Shown here: positions 1-8,202 of the stretch, piece by piece | How the letters are laid out: each line of letters begins with the position of its first letter | How positions within the stretch are numbered: position 1 is the first letter of the stretch | From: Aestuariibaculum lutulentum | Lineage (GTDB): Bacteria; Bacteroidota; Bacteroidia; Flavobacteriales; Flavobacteriaceae | Direction: 5' to 3' | Assembly: GCF_032926325.1 (NCBI RefSeq) | Contig: NZ_CP136709.1 | Coordinates: 3,380,501-3,444,500, forward strand | Length of the DNA stretch: 64,000 bases | Program-made: the position numbers and the translations under genes | Notes under the pieces: model-generated | What the model was told of the DNA's origin: nothing | What the model saw: only the letters and a program-made list of their open reading frames with translations | Databases searched by the model: none

Positions 1-440
1 TCAACACTGTAATAGCCTGCTTTGGCAACTTCGTTTTTATAGGAGGTACCATATTCCAAATGATTGGTTTTTAAATCACCTGTAGTTGGCATCAATAATA
101 ACACCCCTAAATCCGGACAGCCTACACCACTTAAATTAACATGTGAAAAACCAGTTAAAAAGGTGTTTTCGTTAACATAAGGGTTAGACAACCACTGACT
201 ATCTTTTTCTAAAGGATTTTGAGGTCCCGCCACATTAAACGGGCTCACACTTGCCATTCCTCTTGGAGCGATAGGCCCAGGATAGGTCGCGCCATAATTT
301 GAAGTTCCAATAAACGGATTTACATAATCGGCAGGTTGTTCTTGGGCTTGCAGGCTTTGAAAAACGATGCCACACAAACCAAAAACAAAAGCTTTTTTTA
401 ATTGATTTATAGCAGAATGAGTCATGTTACTTTTTCTCAT
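1..440 (-). CDS. GH92 alpha-mannosidase, N-terminal part (cut by left edge)
   Basis: Only the first 146 or so codons are inside the window; the gene runs off the left edge. The reading frame on the minus strand gives a signal peptide ending near SLQAQ. It is followed by the GH92 N-terminal signature DYVNPFIGT, then GATYPGPIAPRGM, and later GFSHVNLSGVGCPD, all in the same order as in the three complete GH92 proteins of this window. GH92 enzymes are calcium-dependent exo-alpha-mannosidases that trim high-mannose glycans. The start is ambiguous: ATG at 440 or an in-frame ATG at 425, which gives the more usual signal peptide length. The upstream GH3 gene stops at 452, so the two are probably cotranscribed. 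The C-terminal catalytic half cannot be assessed here. Confidence 0.88.
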   Translation of the reverse strand, partial: MRKSNMTHSAINQLKKAFVFGLCGIVFQSLQAQEQPADYVNPFIGTSNYGATYPGPIAPRGMASVSPFNVAGPQNPLEKDSQWLSNPYVNENTFLTGFSHVNLSGVGCPDLGVLLLMPTTGDLKTNHLEYGTSYKNEVAKAGYYSV

Positions 441-451
441 AATTATCACTT

Positions 452-2875
452 TTATTTTATGATTATTTGCCCGGTTAAACGATCATCTTCTGAAGAGGAT
501 CCAACAAAAACATTAAACTTACCAGGATCAACAACACGTTCCATTTCTGGATTTAATAAAGATAAATCTTTTGGATTAAGCATTATTGTTATTTCCTTTT
601 CTTCTCCGGATTTTAAAGTCACGCGCTCAAAACCTTTCAGAAGCTTGGTGTACGTTACCACCGAAGCAAACTCATCCTGAATATAAAGCTGAGCTACTTC
701 ATCTCCTTCATATTCCCCTGTATTTTTAAGCTTAAATGACACTGAAATAGAATTGAAATCTTCTGAAGTGTTATCCGGTGTAATTTTTAAATCACTGTAT
801 TCAAACGTAGTATAGCTTAATCCATATCCAAACGGGTATAGGGCAGTATTGATTCTGGTTTGTCCAATATCTCCTTTCCCTTGACCTTTTTGAGAACTTC
901 TTTTATAAGGGAAATTAAACGGAATCTGCCCAGCCGTTCTTGGGAACGTTATTGATAATTTTCCGCCCGGATTATAAACTCCAAAAATGGCTTCAGCAAT
1001 GGCTTGTCCCCCATATTCTCCAGGAAACCAAGCTTCAATAATGGATGAAATATGATCGTCTACCCAGTTAATACTCATTGGGCGGCCATTAATTAAAACC
1101 ACCACAACCGGCTTCCCGGTTTCATAAAGTGCTTTTATTAAATCCAGTTGATTACCTGGCAAATCTAAAGATGTTCTCGACTTCGATTCACCTACAGTGT
1201 CTTCATTATCACCAACTGCAACCACAATTAAATCTGATTTTTCAGCTTCTTTAACTGCTTCATTTATATAGTTTTGTTGTACTTCATCTGGAGCAATACT
1301 ATACAACTCACTTTTAGGCCAGTTTGCATCGTAAAAGTCACAACCCTGAGCAAAATTCACATTCGCTTTATCGCCAACAAATGTTTTAATGCCCTCATAA
1401 ACCGATTGAATTTTCACGTTGGAAGGACCGTATCTGCTAATGGAATGATTTATAGCCTTTGCATTTGGCCCAGTTACCAAAATATTTTTGAAGGCACCAA
1501 CTTTAATTGGCAACAGATTATCTGAATTTTTCAATAATACCAAAGACTCTCTTGATGCTTTTAATGCAGTACTTTCACTTTCGGCTCCATGAACAATAGC
1601 GTCAGCTTCTTTTGCTTTATTTACATAAGGACTATCGAATAAACCTAATTCAAATTTAACTCTTAAAACATCTTTAACGCGGTCGTCTATAACTCTCATT
1701 GGAATTCTGCCTTCTTCAACCAATTCTCTTAAAGGTAAAATGAAATCTTCGGCAGGTGAAAAATTAGTACGCACATTTAAGCCCGCCATCACTGATAAAT
1801 ATACGGTTTCTTTAAAATCTTCTGCAACGTGATGACGTCCGTTTAAACCGCCAACGGCCCAACTATCTGAAACCACATACCCTTTAAAACCCCACTGATC
1901 TCTTAATAATTCGGTTAAAAAATAGTGACTTCCAGTAACCGGAATACCGTTATAATCGTTGTAAGATGACATGATGCCTTTTAATCCGCCTTCCTGAACT
2001 ACAGTTCGAAAAGGCTCAAGGTAAATTTCATGCATTTCGCGCTCAGTAATATGCGGATCGGTTCTGGCATCGCCATCACGTCCGCCTTTTGGAGCACTGT
2101 ACACCGCAAAATGCTTTGCTGTAGACACAATATTCTGAGCCTGTAATGACTTTACCATATTTAGGCCTAACTGAGATACTAAATACGGGTCTTCACCGTA
2201 ACACTCCACCGTTCTACCCCATCTCGGGTCTCTGGCTAGATCTAAAATTGGAGAATACACATTGGTATAGCCTAAAACTCGGGCTTCCTTTCCTGTGATG
2301 GCGCCAATTTCTGAAACCAAATCTTTATCCCAGGTACTTCCAATGCCTATTTGAGCTGGAAAACTCGTTGCGCCGTCGTGACATAACCCACGAATACCCT
2401 CGTTGGTAAAATCTACCGGAATACCTAAACGCGTATCTTCAACAAAAAAGCGTTGCACCTCATTAATAGCTTTAGCATGGTTTGATGGCGGCCAAGAGTA
2501 TTCCGTTTCGGCACTTTTATGATAAGCTAATCCATTTAAATGTTCATCGATGTTACCAATTCCATCTTTATAAACTCGATTTTTCCAGTCGGCATTAGGT
2601 AATTCATCTTGAAGCACACGACCAAACCCATAAAGCGTTGCCATCTGACAGGTTTTTTCATCTAAAGACATTTGCTCAACAAGGTTATTTATTCGGCTAT
2701 CTATAGATTTTGCAGGATCTTCGTAAATGTCTTTTTTATTATTCTTATTGAAATCAATCCAACTATCGTGATATATTTTAACTTTCCTTTTCTTTGAAAT
2801 AAATTCCTGAGCAGACACTGTATTGTAAGATACAGCACCTATTATTAATAATGGAATTAATTGTTTTATTTTCAT
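452..2875 (-). CDS. GH3 family exo-beta-glycosidase, periplasmic
   Basis: A glycoside hydrolase family 3 protein of 807 residues with an N-terminal signal peptide ending near VSAQ. The order is GH3 N-terminal barrel (about 60-400), GH3 C-terminal sandwich (about 440-650) and a fibronectin-III-like tail (about 690-800). The barrel carries DPRWGR, AKHFAVY and VVSDSWAV, whose Asp (about residue 337) is the expected nucleophile. The acid/base Glu is expected in the C-terminal domain. Family members of this architecture are mostly beta-glucosidases or beta-xylosidases, so the substrate within an N-glycan locus is not clear. A terminator-like hairpin at 2955-3000 separates it from the operon upstream, so it probably has its own promoter or depends on read-through. 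The next gene downstream is another GH92. Confidence 0.9.
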   Translation of the reverse strand: MKIKQLIPLLIIGAVSYNTVSAQEFISKKRKVKIYHDSWIDFNKNNKKDIYEDPAKSIDSRINNLVEQMSLDEKTCQMATLYGFGRVLQDELPNADWKNRVYKDGIGNIDEHLNGLAYHKSAETEYSWPPSNHAKAINEVQRFFVEDTRLGIPVDFTNEGIRGLCHDGATSFPAQIGIGSTWDKDLVSEIGAITGKEARVLGYTNVYSPILDLARDPRWGRTVECYGEDPYLVSQLGLNMVKSLQAQNIVSTAKHFAVYSAPKGGRDGDARTDPHITEREMHEIYLEPFRTVVQEGGLKGIMSSYNDYNGIPVTGSHYFLTELLRDQWGFKGYVVSDSWAVGGLNGRHHVAEDFKETVYLSVMAGLNVRTNFSPAEDFILPLRELVEEGRIPMRVIDDRVKDVLRVKFELGLFDSPYVNKAKEADAIVHGAESESTALKASRESLVLLKNSDNLLPIKVGAFKNILVTGPNAKAINHSISRYGPSNVKIQSVYEGIKTFVGDKANVNFAQGCDFYDANWPKSELYSIAPDEVQQNYINEAVKEAEKSDLIVVAVGDNEDTVGESKSRTSLDLPGNQLDLIKALYETGKPVVVVLINGRPMSINWVDDHISSIIEAWFPGEYGGQAIAEAIFGVYNPGGKLSITFPRTAGQIPFNFPYKRSSQKGQGKGDIGQTRINTALYPFGYGLSYTTFEYSDLKITPDNTSEDFNSISVSFKLKNTGEYEGDEVAQLYIQDEFASVVTYTKLLKGFERVTLKSGEEKEITIMLNPKDLSLLNPEMERVVDPGKFNVFVGSSSEDDRLTGQIIIK

Positions 2876-2954
2876 AAACTATATTGTTCTATTTGAGGCA
2901 TTAATCACGTTTCTAAGCAATTAAAGTTTTAAACGAATTATTGACTAGTAATCA

Positions 2955-3000
2955 AATCAAAAATAGGTGTTTACATAATTAAAAATTAAGCAAACACCTA
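2955..3000 (-). terminator. Hairpin terminator after the GH29 gene
   Basis: A nine-base inverted repeat (2964-2972 with 2992-3000) encloses an AT-rich loop. On the minus strand it is followed by a run of T. It lies 25 bases after the stop of the fucosidase gene and before the GH3 gene, so it marks the end, or a partial stop, of the large operon. Confidence 0.6.
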
Positions 3001-3024
3001 TCTATAATATAAAGCAAATGTTTA

Positions 3025-4500
3025 TTAATTTACTGCATCAATTTTTAATGTCCAAGCATATTTTGAAGGCAGGTTGTTTTTTAAGTTTTCAGGAATAATC
3101 ACTTTAAATCCTTCAGCTTGTTTCTCCCATTTTAAACGTGTTTTTGAACCAAGCATAGTAATTTTTGTTCCTTTTTTTGGTGTGATTGATTTCACAATAA
3201 CTTCAGCAGGAATTTTATTTTCATCCTCTCCTGCCATATAAAATAAAAACACATTACCTTTTTCATTCTGAGTCATACAAATGTTATTCTCTTTGAAGGG
3301 TGCAATAGGTTTTGTTGCATAAATAGCCGTACTGTTTACATCCATCCAATCGCCATAAGCCTGTAATAAATCGTATGCACCTTGCTGCCACTCACCTTCC
3401 GGACTTGGGGCAATATTTAATAGTAAATTACCACCTTTAGCAACCACATCAATAAGCGTGTGAATACCTTCGCGAGGACTCATGTATTTTGCATTTGGCG
3501 TGTAAGACCATCCACCACCTGAAATAATGCAAGACTCCCAAGGATATGGTAAGGTTTTCTCTGGCACACGGTTTTCTGGGGTTAAATAATTTTGATTTTT
3601 TCCGTGAACAGCACGATCAACCACAATTAAACCAGGTTGTTGTTTACGAGCTTTAACCACTAACTCATCCATTTTAATATCCTGATTGATGATGCGGTGT
3701 TTCAAGTAGCCATCTTCAACATTGTCAATCGTATGTTTGTACCACTCCGTAATTTCAGCTTTTGGCGTTTTAGCAACCCAACCACCATCTAACCAAAGAA
3801 TATCTATTTTACCATAATCGGTTAAAAGTTCCATAATCTGGTTATGCGTGAAATCGACATACTCCTGCCATTTTTCAGGGTTTTCAGAAGGCGAATAGTT
3901 CACGTTTCTATCTTTTGGTGGGTATTTTGGCCACCAGTAACTATCTACATTCCAATCTGGCTTAGAGAAATATGCTCCTGCCCAAAGTCCTTCATTTCTA
4001 AATGAATTGAATACTTCTTTAGCAATATTCGCCTTAGGATTTGAGGAGAAAGGTGTTTTAGGCGATGTAATTTTATAATCGGTATATTTTGAATCGAACA
4101 TGCTAAATCCATCATGGTGCTTTGTCGTAAATACCACATATTTCATCCCGGCATGTTTGGCTGCTTTTGCCCATTTATCTGGGTCGAATTTTGTTGGATT
4201 AAAAGTGGTTTGAAGCGCTTCATATTCCTTTTTATATGCAAAATAATCGTCTGGATTGCTTCCTTTTTTACGTTCACACCATCCGTACTCTTCTGGTGAT
4301 AAGGACCATGATTCCACAATTCCCCATTGACTATATGTTCCCCAGTGCATTAATAAACCGAATTTAAGGTCTTGCCATTGGTCTAACTTCTCTAATACTA
4401 ACGGATCTGTTTCCGGCACATAGCGTTCATCTTCATAAATGGCCTGCGAAAACGATTGCAATGAAAGCAATGCCGTAATAGCTATAAGCGTCTTTTTCAT
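3025..4500 (-). CDS. GH29 alpha-L-fucosidase, secreted
   Basis: A 491-residue GH29 protein with a signal peptide (cleavage near SFSQA). The barrel shows the family hallmarks: FGLLMHWGTYSQWG near the N terminus, KYVVFTTKHHDGFSMFDS, and IDILWLDGGWV, in which the Asp (about residue 238) is the expected nucleophile. The C-terminal third is a beta-sandwich. GH29 enzymes release alpha-L-fucose with retention of configuration. Here the target is probably core or antennal fucose on N-glycans, given GH92, GH20 and glycosylasparaginase in the same operon. It is the last gene of the operon that starts at 22.4 kb; the preceding GH92 gene ends 8 bases upstream. Linkage preference cannot be read from the sequence. 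It is clearly different from the GH29 at 6849-8177, so this is not a recent duplication. Confidence 0.92.
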   Translation of the reverse strand: MKKTLIAITALLSLQSFSQAIYEDERYVPETDPLVLEKLDQWQDLKFGLLMHWGTYSQWGIVESWSLSPEEYGWCERKKGSNPDDYFAYKKEYEALQTTFNPTKFDPDKWAKAAKHAGMKYVVFTTKHHDGFSMFDSKYTDYKITSPKTPFSSNPKANIAKEVFNSFRNEGLWAGAYFSKPDWNVDSYWWPKYPPKDRNVNYSPSENPEKWQEYVDFTHNQIMELLTDYGKIDILWLDGGWVAKTPKAEITEWYKHTIDNVEDGYLKHRIINQDIKMDELVVKARKQQPGLIVVDRAVHGKNQNYLTPENRVPEKTLPYPWESCIISGGGWSYTPNAKYMSPREGIHTLIDVVAKGGNLLLNIAPSPEGEWQQGAYDLLQAYGDWMDVNSTAIYATKPIAPFKENNICMTQNEKGNVFLFYMAGEDENKIPAEVIVKSITPKKGTKITMLGSKTRLKWEKQAEGFKVIIPENLKNNLPSKYAWTLKIDAVN

Positions 4501-4507
4501 ACTTTAA

Positions 4508-6841
4508 TTATTTTTTAATTGAGTTATTAAGTGAGTAAGGTGTATTTTCTAATTTGCTGCCCCACTCCGTATTTGCCGTGTTTGTTAAATTGAATTTTAA
4601 AACACCTCCATTCTGGATGGTTTCATAATTCAAATAGGTATTGTTGTAAACTCCTTCATTCAGATTTACTGATTGAATATAAAAGTTGTCTTTTGAATTA
4701 TTTTCTGAATGTATTTCGAAAGTATTTCCGTTTTCTAAATGAAGCGTTGCCTTTTTGAATAGCGGACTACCGATGACATACTGATTTATTCCAGGCGTTA
4801 CCGGATAAAATCCTAAAGAGCTGAACACATACCAAGCCGAAGTTTGGCCGTTATCCTCATCACCACAATAACCATCTGGGGCTGATGAATATAGTTTAGT
4901 TAAAACTTCTCTAATGCGTTCCTGAGTTTTGTAAGGTGCTCCTGCATAATTATAAAGGTAAATCATGTGTTGAATAGGCTGATTACCGTGCGCATAATTC
5001 CCCATATTTACCACCTGCATTTCTCGAATTTCGTGAATAGTATGCCCATAATACGAATCGTCAAATTTTGGAGGCATCGTAAAAACGCCATCTAATTTTG
5101 AAATAAATGCGTCATTACCACCCATTAAATTAATTAAGCCTTGTATATCATGAAATACCGACCATGTATAATGCAAACTATTGCCTTCGGTAAAAGCATC
5201 ACCCCATTTTAAAGGGTTAAACGGATATTGAAACGAACCGTCTTCATTTTTACCACGCATTAACTCGGTTAAAGGATCGAATAAATGATTATAATTCAAC
5301 GATTGCTTTTCAAACTTTTCTACTAATTCTTGTTGACCAAGTTTTTTAGCCATTTCAGAAATTGTAAAATCGGCATACGCATACTCTAAAGTTCTTGCTG
5401 CATTTTCTTTTATATCTACATTATAAGGCACGTATCCTAAGGTATTATAATAGTCTAACCCTTCACGACCTACAGAATTTACAGGGCGTCCTTCTTCAAC
5501 GGTAGCATTTTTTAGAATCGCTTCAAAAAGCACATCAACATCCTTCTCTTTTACATTTCCTTTAAGAAATGCATCAACAATTATTGGCGCCGAATTAGAA
5601 CCAATCATACAATCGCGATGCCCGGGACTTGCCCATTCCGGCAACCATCCTGATTCTTTATATGTATTTGCAAGCCCTTCCATGATGTGACTATTTAATT
5701 CCGGATACATCATATTAAAAAATGGAAAAACAGCTCTAAACGTATCCCAAAATCCGTTATCAGTAAACATATAGCCAGGTAAAACTTTTCCGTTGTACGG
5801 ACTATAATGTACTATGTCATCATTTTTATCGAATTCATAAAACTTTCTTGGGAATAATAACACGCGATATAAACAAGAATAAAAAGTTCGAATATGATCG
5901 ATATTATCATCTTCTATTTCAATTCTGTTTAACTCTTTATTCCATGCCTGCTTTGCTTTATCTTTAGTATCTTCAAAAGAGTCGCCTCCAATTTCTCTAT
6001 CAAGATTTAACTGCGCTTGCTCTGGACTTATAAAAGACGACGCTACTTTTACATGCACCACATCGCCTCGTTTGGTTTTAAATCCGATAATGGCGCCGAC
6101 ATGATTTCCTTCACTGTTTTTAACGTTTTTCTGTAATTTCCAATCGTCATGCCAGGTGTTTGTTATTTCAAAATCATGATCGAATTCCGCAACAAAATAG
6201 TTATGAAAATTCTCTGGAACGCCGCCACTGTTATTTCTGCAATAGCCAATGATTTTTCGTTCTTCAGGAATGATTTTCACCATGGATCCTTTAAAAAAGG
6301 CATCTAATAAAATATACGACTGTTCGGCTTCAGGAAACGTAAATTTAAAATGTGCTGCACTTTCGGTTGGAGCAACTTCTGCTTTAACATCGTAATCAGC
6401 TAAATACACCGAATAATGATACGGTTTTACAGTTTCCGCTTTATGCGAGAACCATGAGGCACGTTCATCCTCCTGAAATTTTAAATCGCCAGTAACTGCC
6501 ATTAAAGAAAAGGCGGCATAATCATTAATCCACGGACTTGGTTGATGTGTTTGCTTAATCCCTCTTATTTTCTTGGCATCATAAGTATAGGTCCAGCCAT
6601 CTCCCATTTTTGCCGTTTGCGGAGTCCAGAAATTCATCGCCCACGGTGTGGCGATTGCTGGATACGTATTCCCGTTAGATAAACTGTAATCGGAGTCGGT
6701 TCCCATTAACGGGTTTACCAAGTCGACTAAATTATCATTTTTAACCGCTTTTGTATTTTCAACTTGTTTGGTCGTCTTATTGCACGAAACAAAGCTTAAT
6801 AGTAATACCCCTAAAAATATTGTTAACCGACTCATATCCAT
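4508..6841 (-). CDS. GH92 alpha-mannosidase lipoprotein (divergent pocket)
   Basis: A full-length GH92 protein of 777 residues with a lipoprotein signal (LLSFVSC). It has the N-terminal sandwich with VNPLMGTDSDYSLSNGNTYPA, the (alpha/alpha)6 catalytic domain with TEGNSLHYTWSVFHDI, and the C-terminal GDEDNGQTSAWYVFSSLGFYPV block that carries the paired Asp residues of the family. It differs from its two full-length neighbours: HGNQPIQH stands where they have HGNEPSHH, and DNGQTS where they have DCGQMS. This suggests another linkage or position preference, for example alpha-1,3 or alpha-1,6 rather than alpha-1,2; that is an inference. It sits between two GH29 genes with gaps of only 7 bases, so it is firmly within the operon. 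Confidence 0.93.
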   Translation of the reverse strand: MDMSRLTIFLGVLLLSFVSCNKTTKQVENTKAVKNDNLVDLVNPLMGTDSDYSLSNGNTYPAIATPWAMNFWTPQTAKMGDGWTYTYDAKKIRGIKQTHQPSPWINDYAAFSLMAVTGDLKFQEDERASWFSHKAETVKPYHYSVYLADYDVKAEVAPTESAAHFKFTFPEAEQSYILLDAFFKGSMVKIIPEERKIIGYCRNNSGGVPENFHNYFVAEFDHDFEITNTWHDDWKLQKNVKNSEGNHVGAIIGFKTKRGDVVHVKVASSFISPEQAQLNLDREIGGDSFEDTKDKAKQAWNKELNRIEIEDDNIDHIRTFYSCLYRVLLFPRKFYEFDKNDDIVHYSPYNGKVLPGYMFTDNGFWDTFRAVFPFFNMMYPELNSHIMEGLANTYKESGWLPEWASPGHRDCMIGSNSAPIIVDAFLKGNVKEKDVDVLFEAILKNATVEEGRPVNSVGREGLDYYNTLGYVPYNVDIKENAARTLEYAYADFTISEMAKKLGQQELVEKFEKQSLNYNHLFDPLTELMRGKNEDGSFQYPFNPLKWGDAFTEGNSLHYTWSVFHDIQGLINLMGGNDAFISKLDGVFTMPPKFDDSYYGHTIHEIREMQVVNMGNYAHGNQPIQHMIYLYNYAGAPYKTQERIREVLTKLYSSAPDGYCGDEDNGQTSAWYVFSSLGFYPVTPGINQYVIGSPLFKKATLHLENGNTFEIHSENNSKDNFYIQSVNLNEGVYNNTYLNYETIQNGGVLKFNLTNTANTEWGSKLENTPYSLNNSIKK

Positions 6842-6848
6842 AATTCTT

Positions 6849-8177
6849 CTAATTACTTTCTATTACCTGACCAGCGTCTCCATATAAATCAACCTCGCCA
6901 TCTAACTGAAGTGCGATTACAGTAACGTTTTCATCCTGCACGTGTTCTGGTAAATCGATATATAATAAACCAGGAACTTTGCTCCAGTATAATTTCCCAA
7001 CCACATCGGTTTTTAATTTGGTGCCATTACCAACTACCCAAGCACGGTTTACTTTATTCTTAAGTCCTTTAATTAATAACGGCCCGTTTGGTTTGTTGTC
7101 TACGTACAGATATAAAATGGTTTTATCTTTCGATAATGCCGTATAACCATTAAAATGACCGAATGGAATTCCTGCACGTGTTCCATAAATGGCTGCAGCA
7201 TGCTTATTCGTCCATTTTCCTAATCCTTTTAAGATTTCAACTTGCTCCTCTGGAATAGTTCCATCCGCTTTAGGTCCGATATCTAAAAGTAGATTACCTC
7301 CCATATTAATACAGTCCACAAAAATGCGAATGATTTGATTCAAGCTCTTGTATTTGGTGTCGTTTGGTTGATAGCCCCAGGAATTGTTCATGGTCATGCA
7401 TAATTCCCAGTACTTATCTTTTGGTTTGTTTACAGGAACCCCTTGCTCTGGCGTCGCGTAATCTCCGTAACCTTGTAGTCTTGAATTGATGATGGTTGAA
7501 GGGGTTTCTTTGAATAAAAGCTCACGAATTTCTTTAGCTTTCCACTTTTCTGCTTTCTGTTCCCAATCGCCATCAAACCAGTATAAATCCGGATTGTAAG
7601 CAGCTAATTCTTTTAATTGACCGAAATTAAATTTGGTGAATTTATCCCAACGTTTATCATCTTCTTTATAACGTTTTTCATTTCTTAAAAAGTTTGGATA
7701 ATCAGGATAAGACCAGTCTAACAATGAATAATACAACCCTAATTTTAAGCCTTCTTTACGAACCGCTTTTGCAAAAGGCGTGATTAAATCTTTTTTCGCT
7801 GGGGTTTTATCAATAACATTTAAATCACCCTGTTTGGTATTCCATAAAGCTACACCATCATGATGTTTTGTAGTAATAACTGTATATTTTGCGCCACTTT
7901 CTTTAATTAATTTTGCCCAATATTCAGGATCATAGTTCTTAGCTGTAAAGCCATTTAATTGCTTCATATAATCATCATAAGTGATGTATCCGTTGTGAAA
8001 CGACCAGGATTCGTCGATTCCGTTTACGGCATAAATTCCCCAATGAATAAAAATACCAAGCTTAGCATCTTTAAACCACGCCATGCGCTCTTCTTTACTT
8101 TGCTCTGTTTCCTGCGCTTTAGTTTGAAAACTGAATAATGTCATCAGTAAAGCTGCAGCTATATAACGTTTCTTCAT
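6849..8177 (-). CDS. GH29 alpha-L-fucosidase, secreted
   Basis: A 442-residue GH29 protein with a signal peptide (MKKRYIAAALLMTLFSFQTKAQ). Barrel motifs are LGIFIHWGIYAVNG, KYTVITTKHHDGVALW and DLYWFDGDWE; the Asp at about residue 202 is the expected nucleophile. A short C-terminal sandwich follows. There is no carbohydrate-binding module, unlike the GH29 at 26.5 kb. It probably acts in the periplasm on fucosylated oligosaccharides released from glycoproteins. The gene lies between a GH20 and a GH92 gene in the same operon, with gaps of 25 and 7 bases. Substrate linkage is not predictable from the sequence alone. Confidence 0.92.
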   Translation of the reverse strand: MKKRYIAAALLMTLFSFQTKAQETEQSKEERMAWFKDAKLGIFIHWGIYAVNGIDESWSFHNGYITYDDYMKQLNGFTAKNYDPEYWAKLIKESGAKYTVITTKHHDGVALWNTKQGDLNVIDKTPAKKDLITPFAKAVRKEGLKLGLYYSLLDWSYPDYPNFLRNEKRYKEDDKRWDKFTKFNFGQLKELAAYNPDLYWFDGDWEQKAEKWKAKEIRELLFKETPSTIINSRLQGYGDYATPEQGVPVNKPKDKYWELCMTMNNSWGYQPNDTKYKSLNQIIRIFVDCINMGGNLLLDIGPKADGTIPEEQVEILKGLGKWTNKHAAAIYGTRAGIPFGHFNGYTALSKDKTILYLYVDNKPNGPLLIKGLKNKVNRAWVVGNGTKLKTDVVGKLYWSKVPGLLYIDLPEHVQDENVTVIALQLDGEVDLYGDAGQVIESN

Positions 8178-8202
8178 TTTAAGTTTATCTTTTAAAGTCT
8201 AA

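Noticed and set aside
2949..2961. TGACTAGTAATCA-like match before the GH3 gene
   Set aside because: The spacing between half-sites is one base too long and no -7 element lies at the fixed distance, so it is not counted as an FNR-like box.
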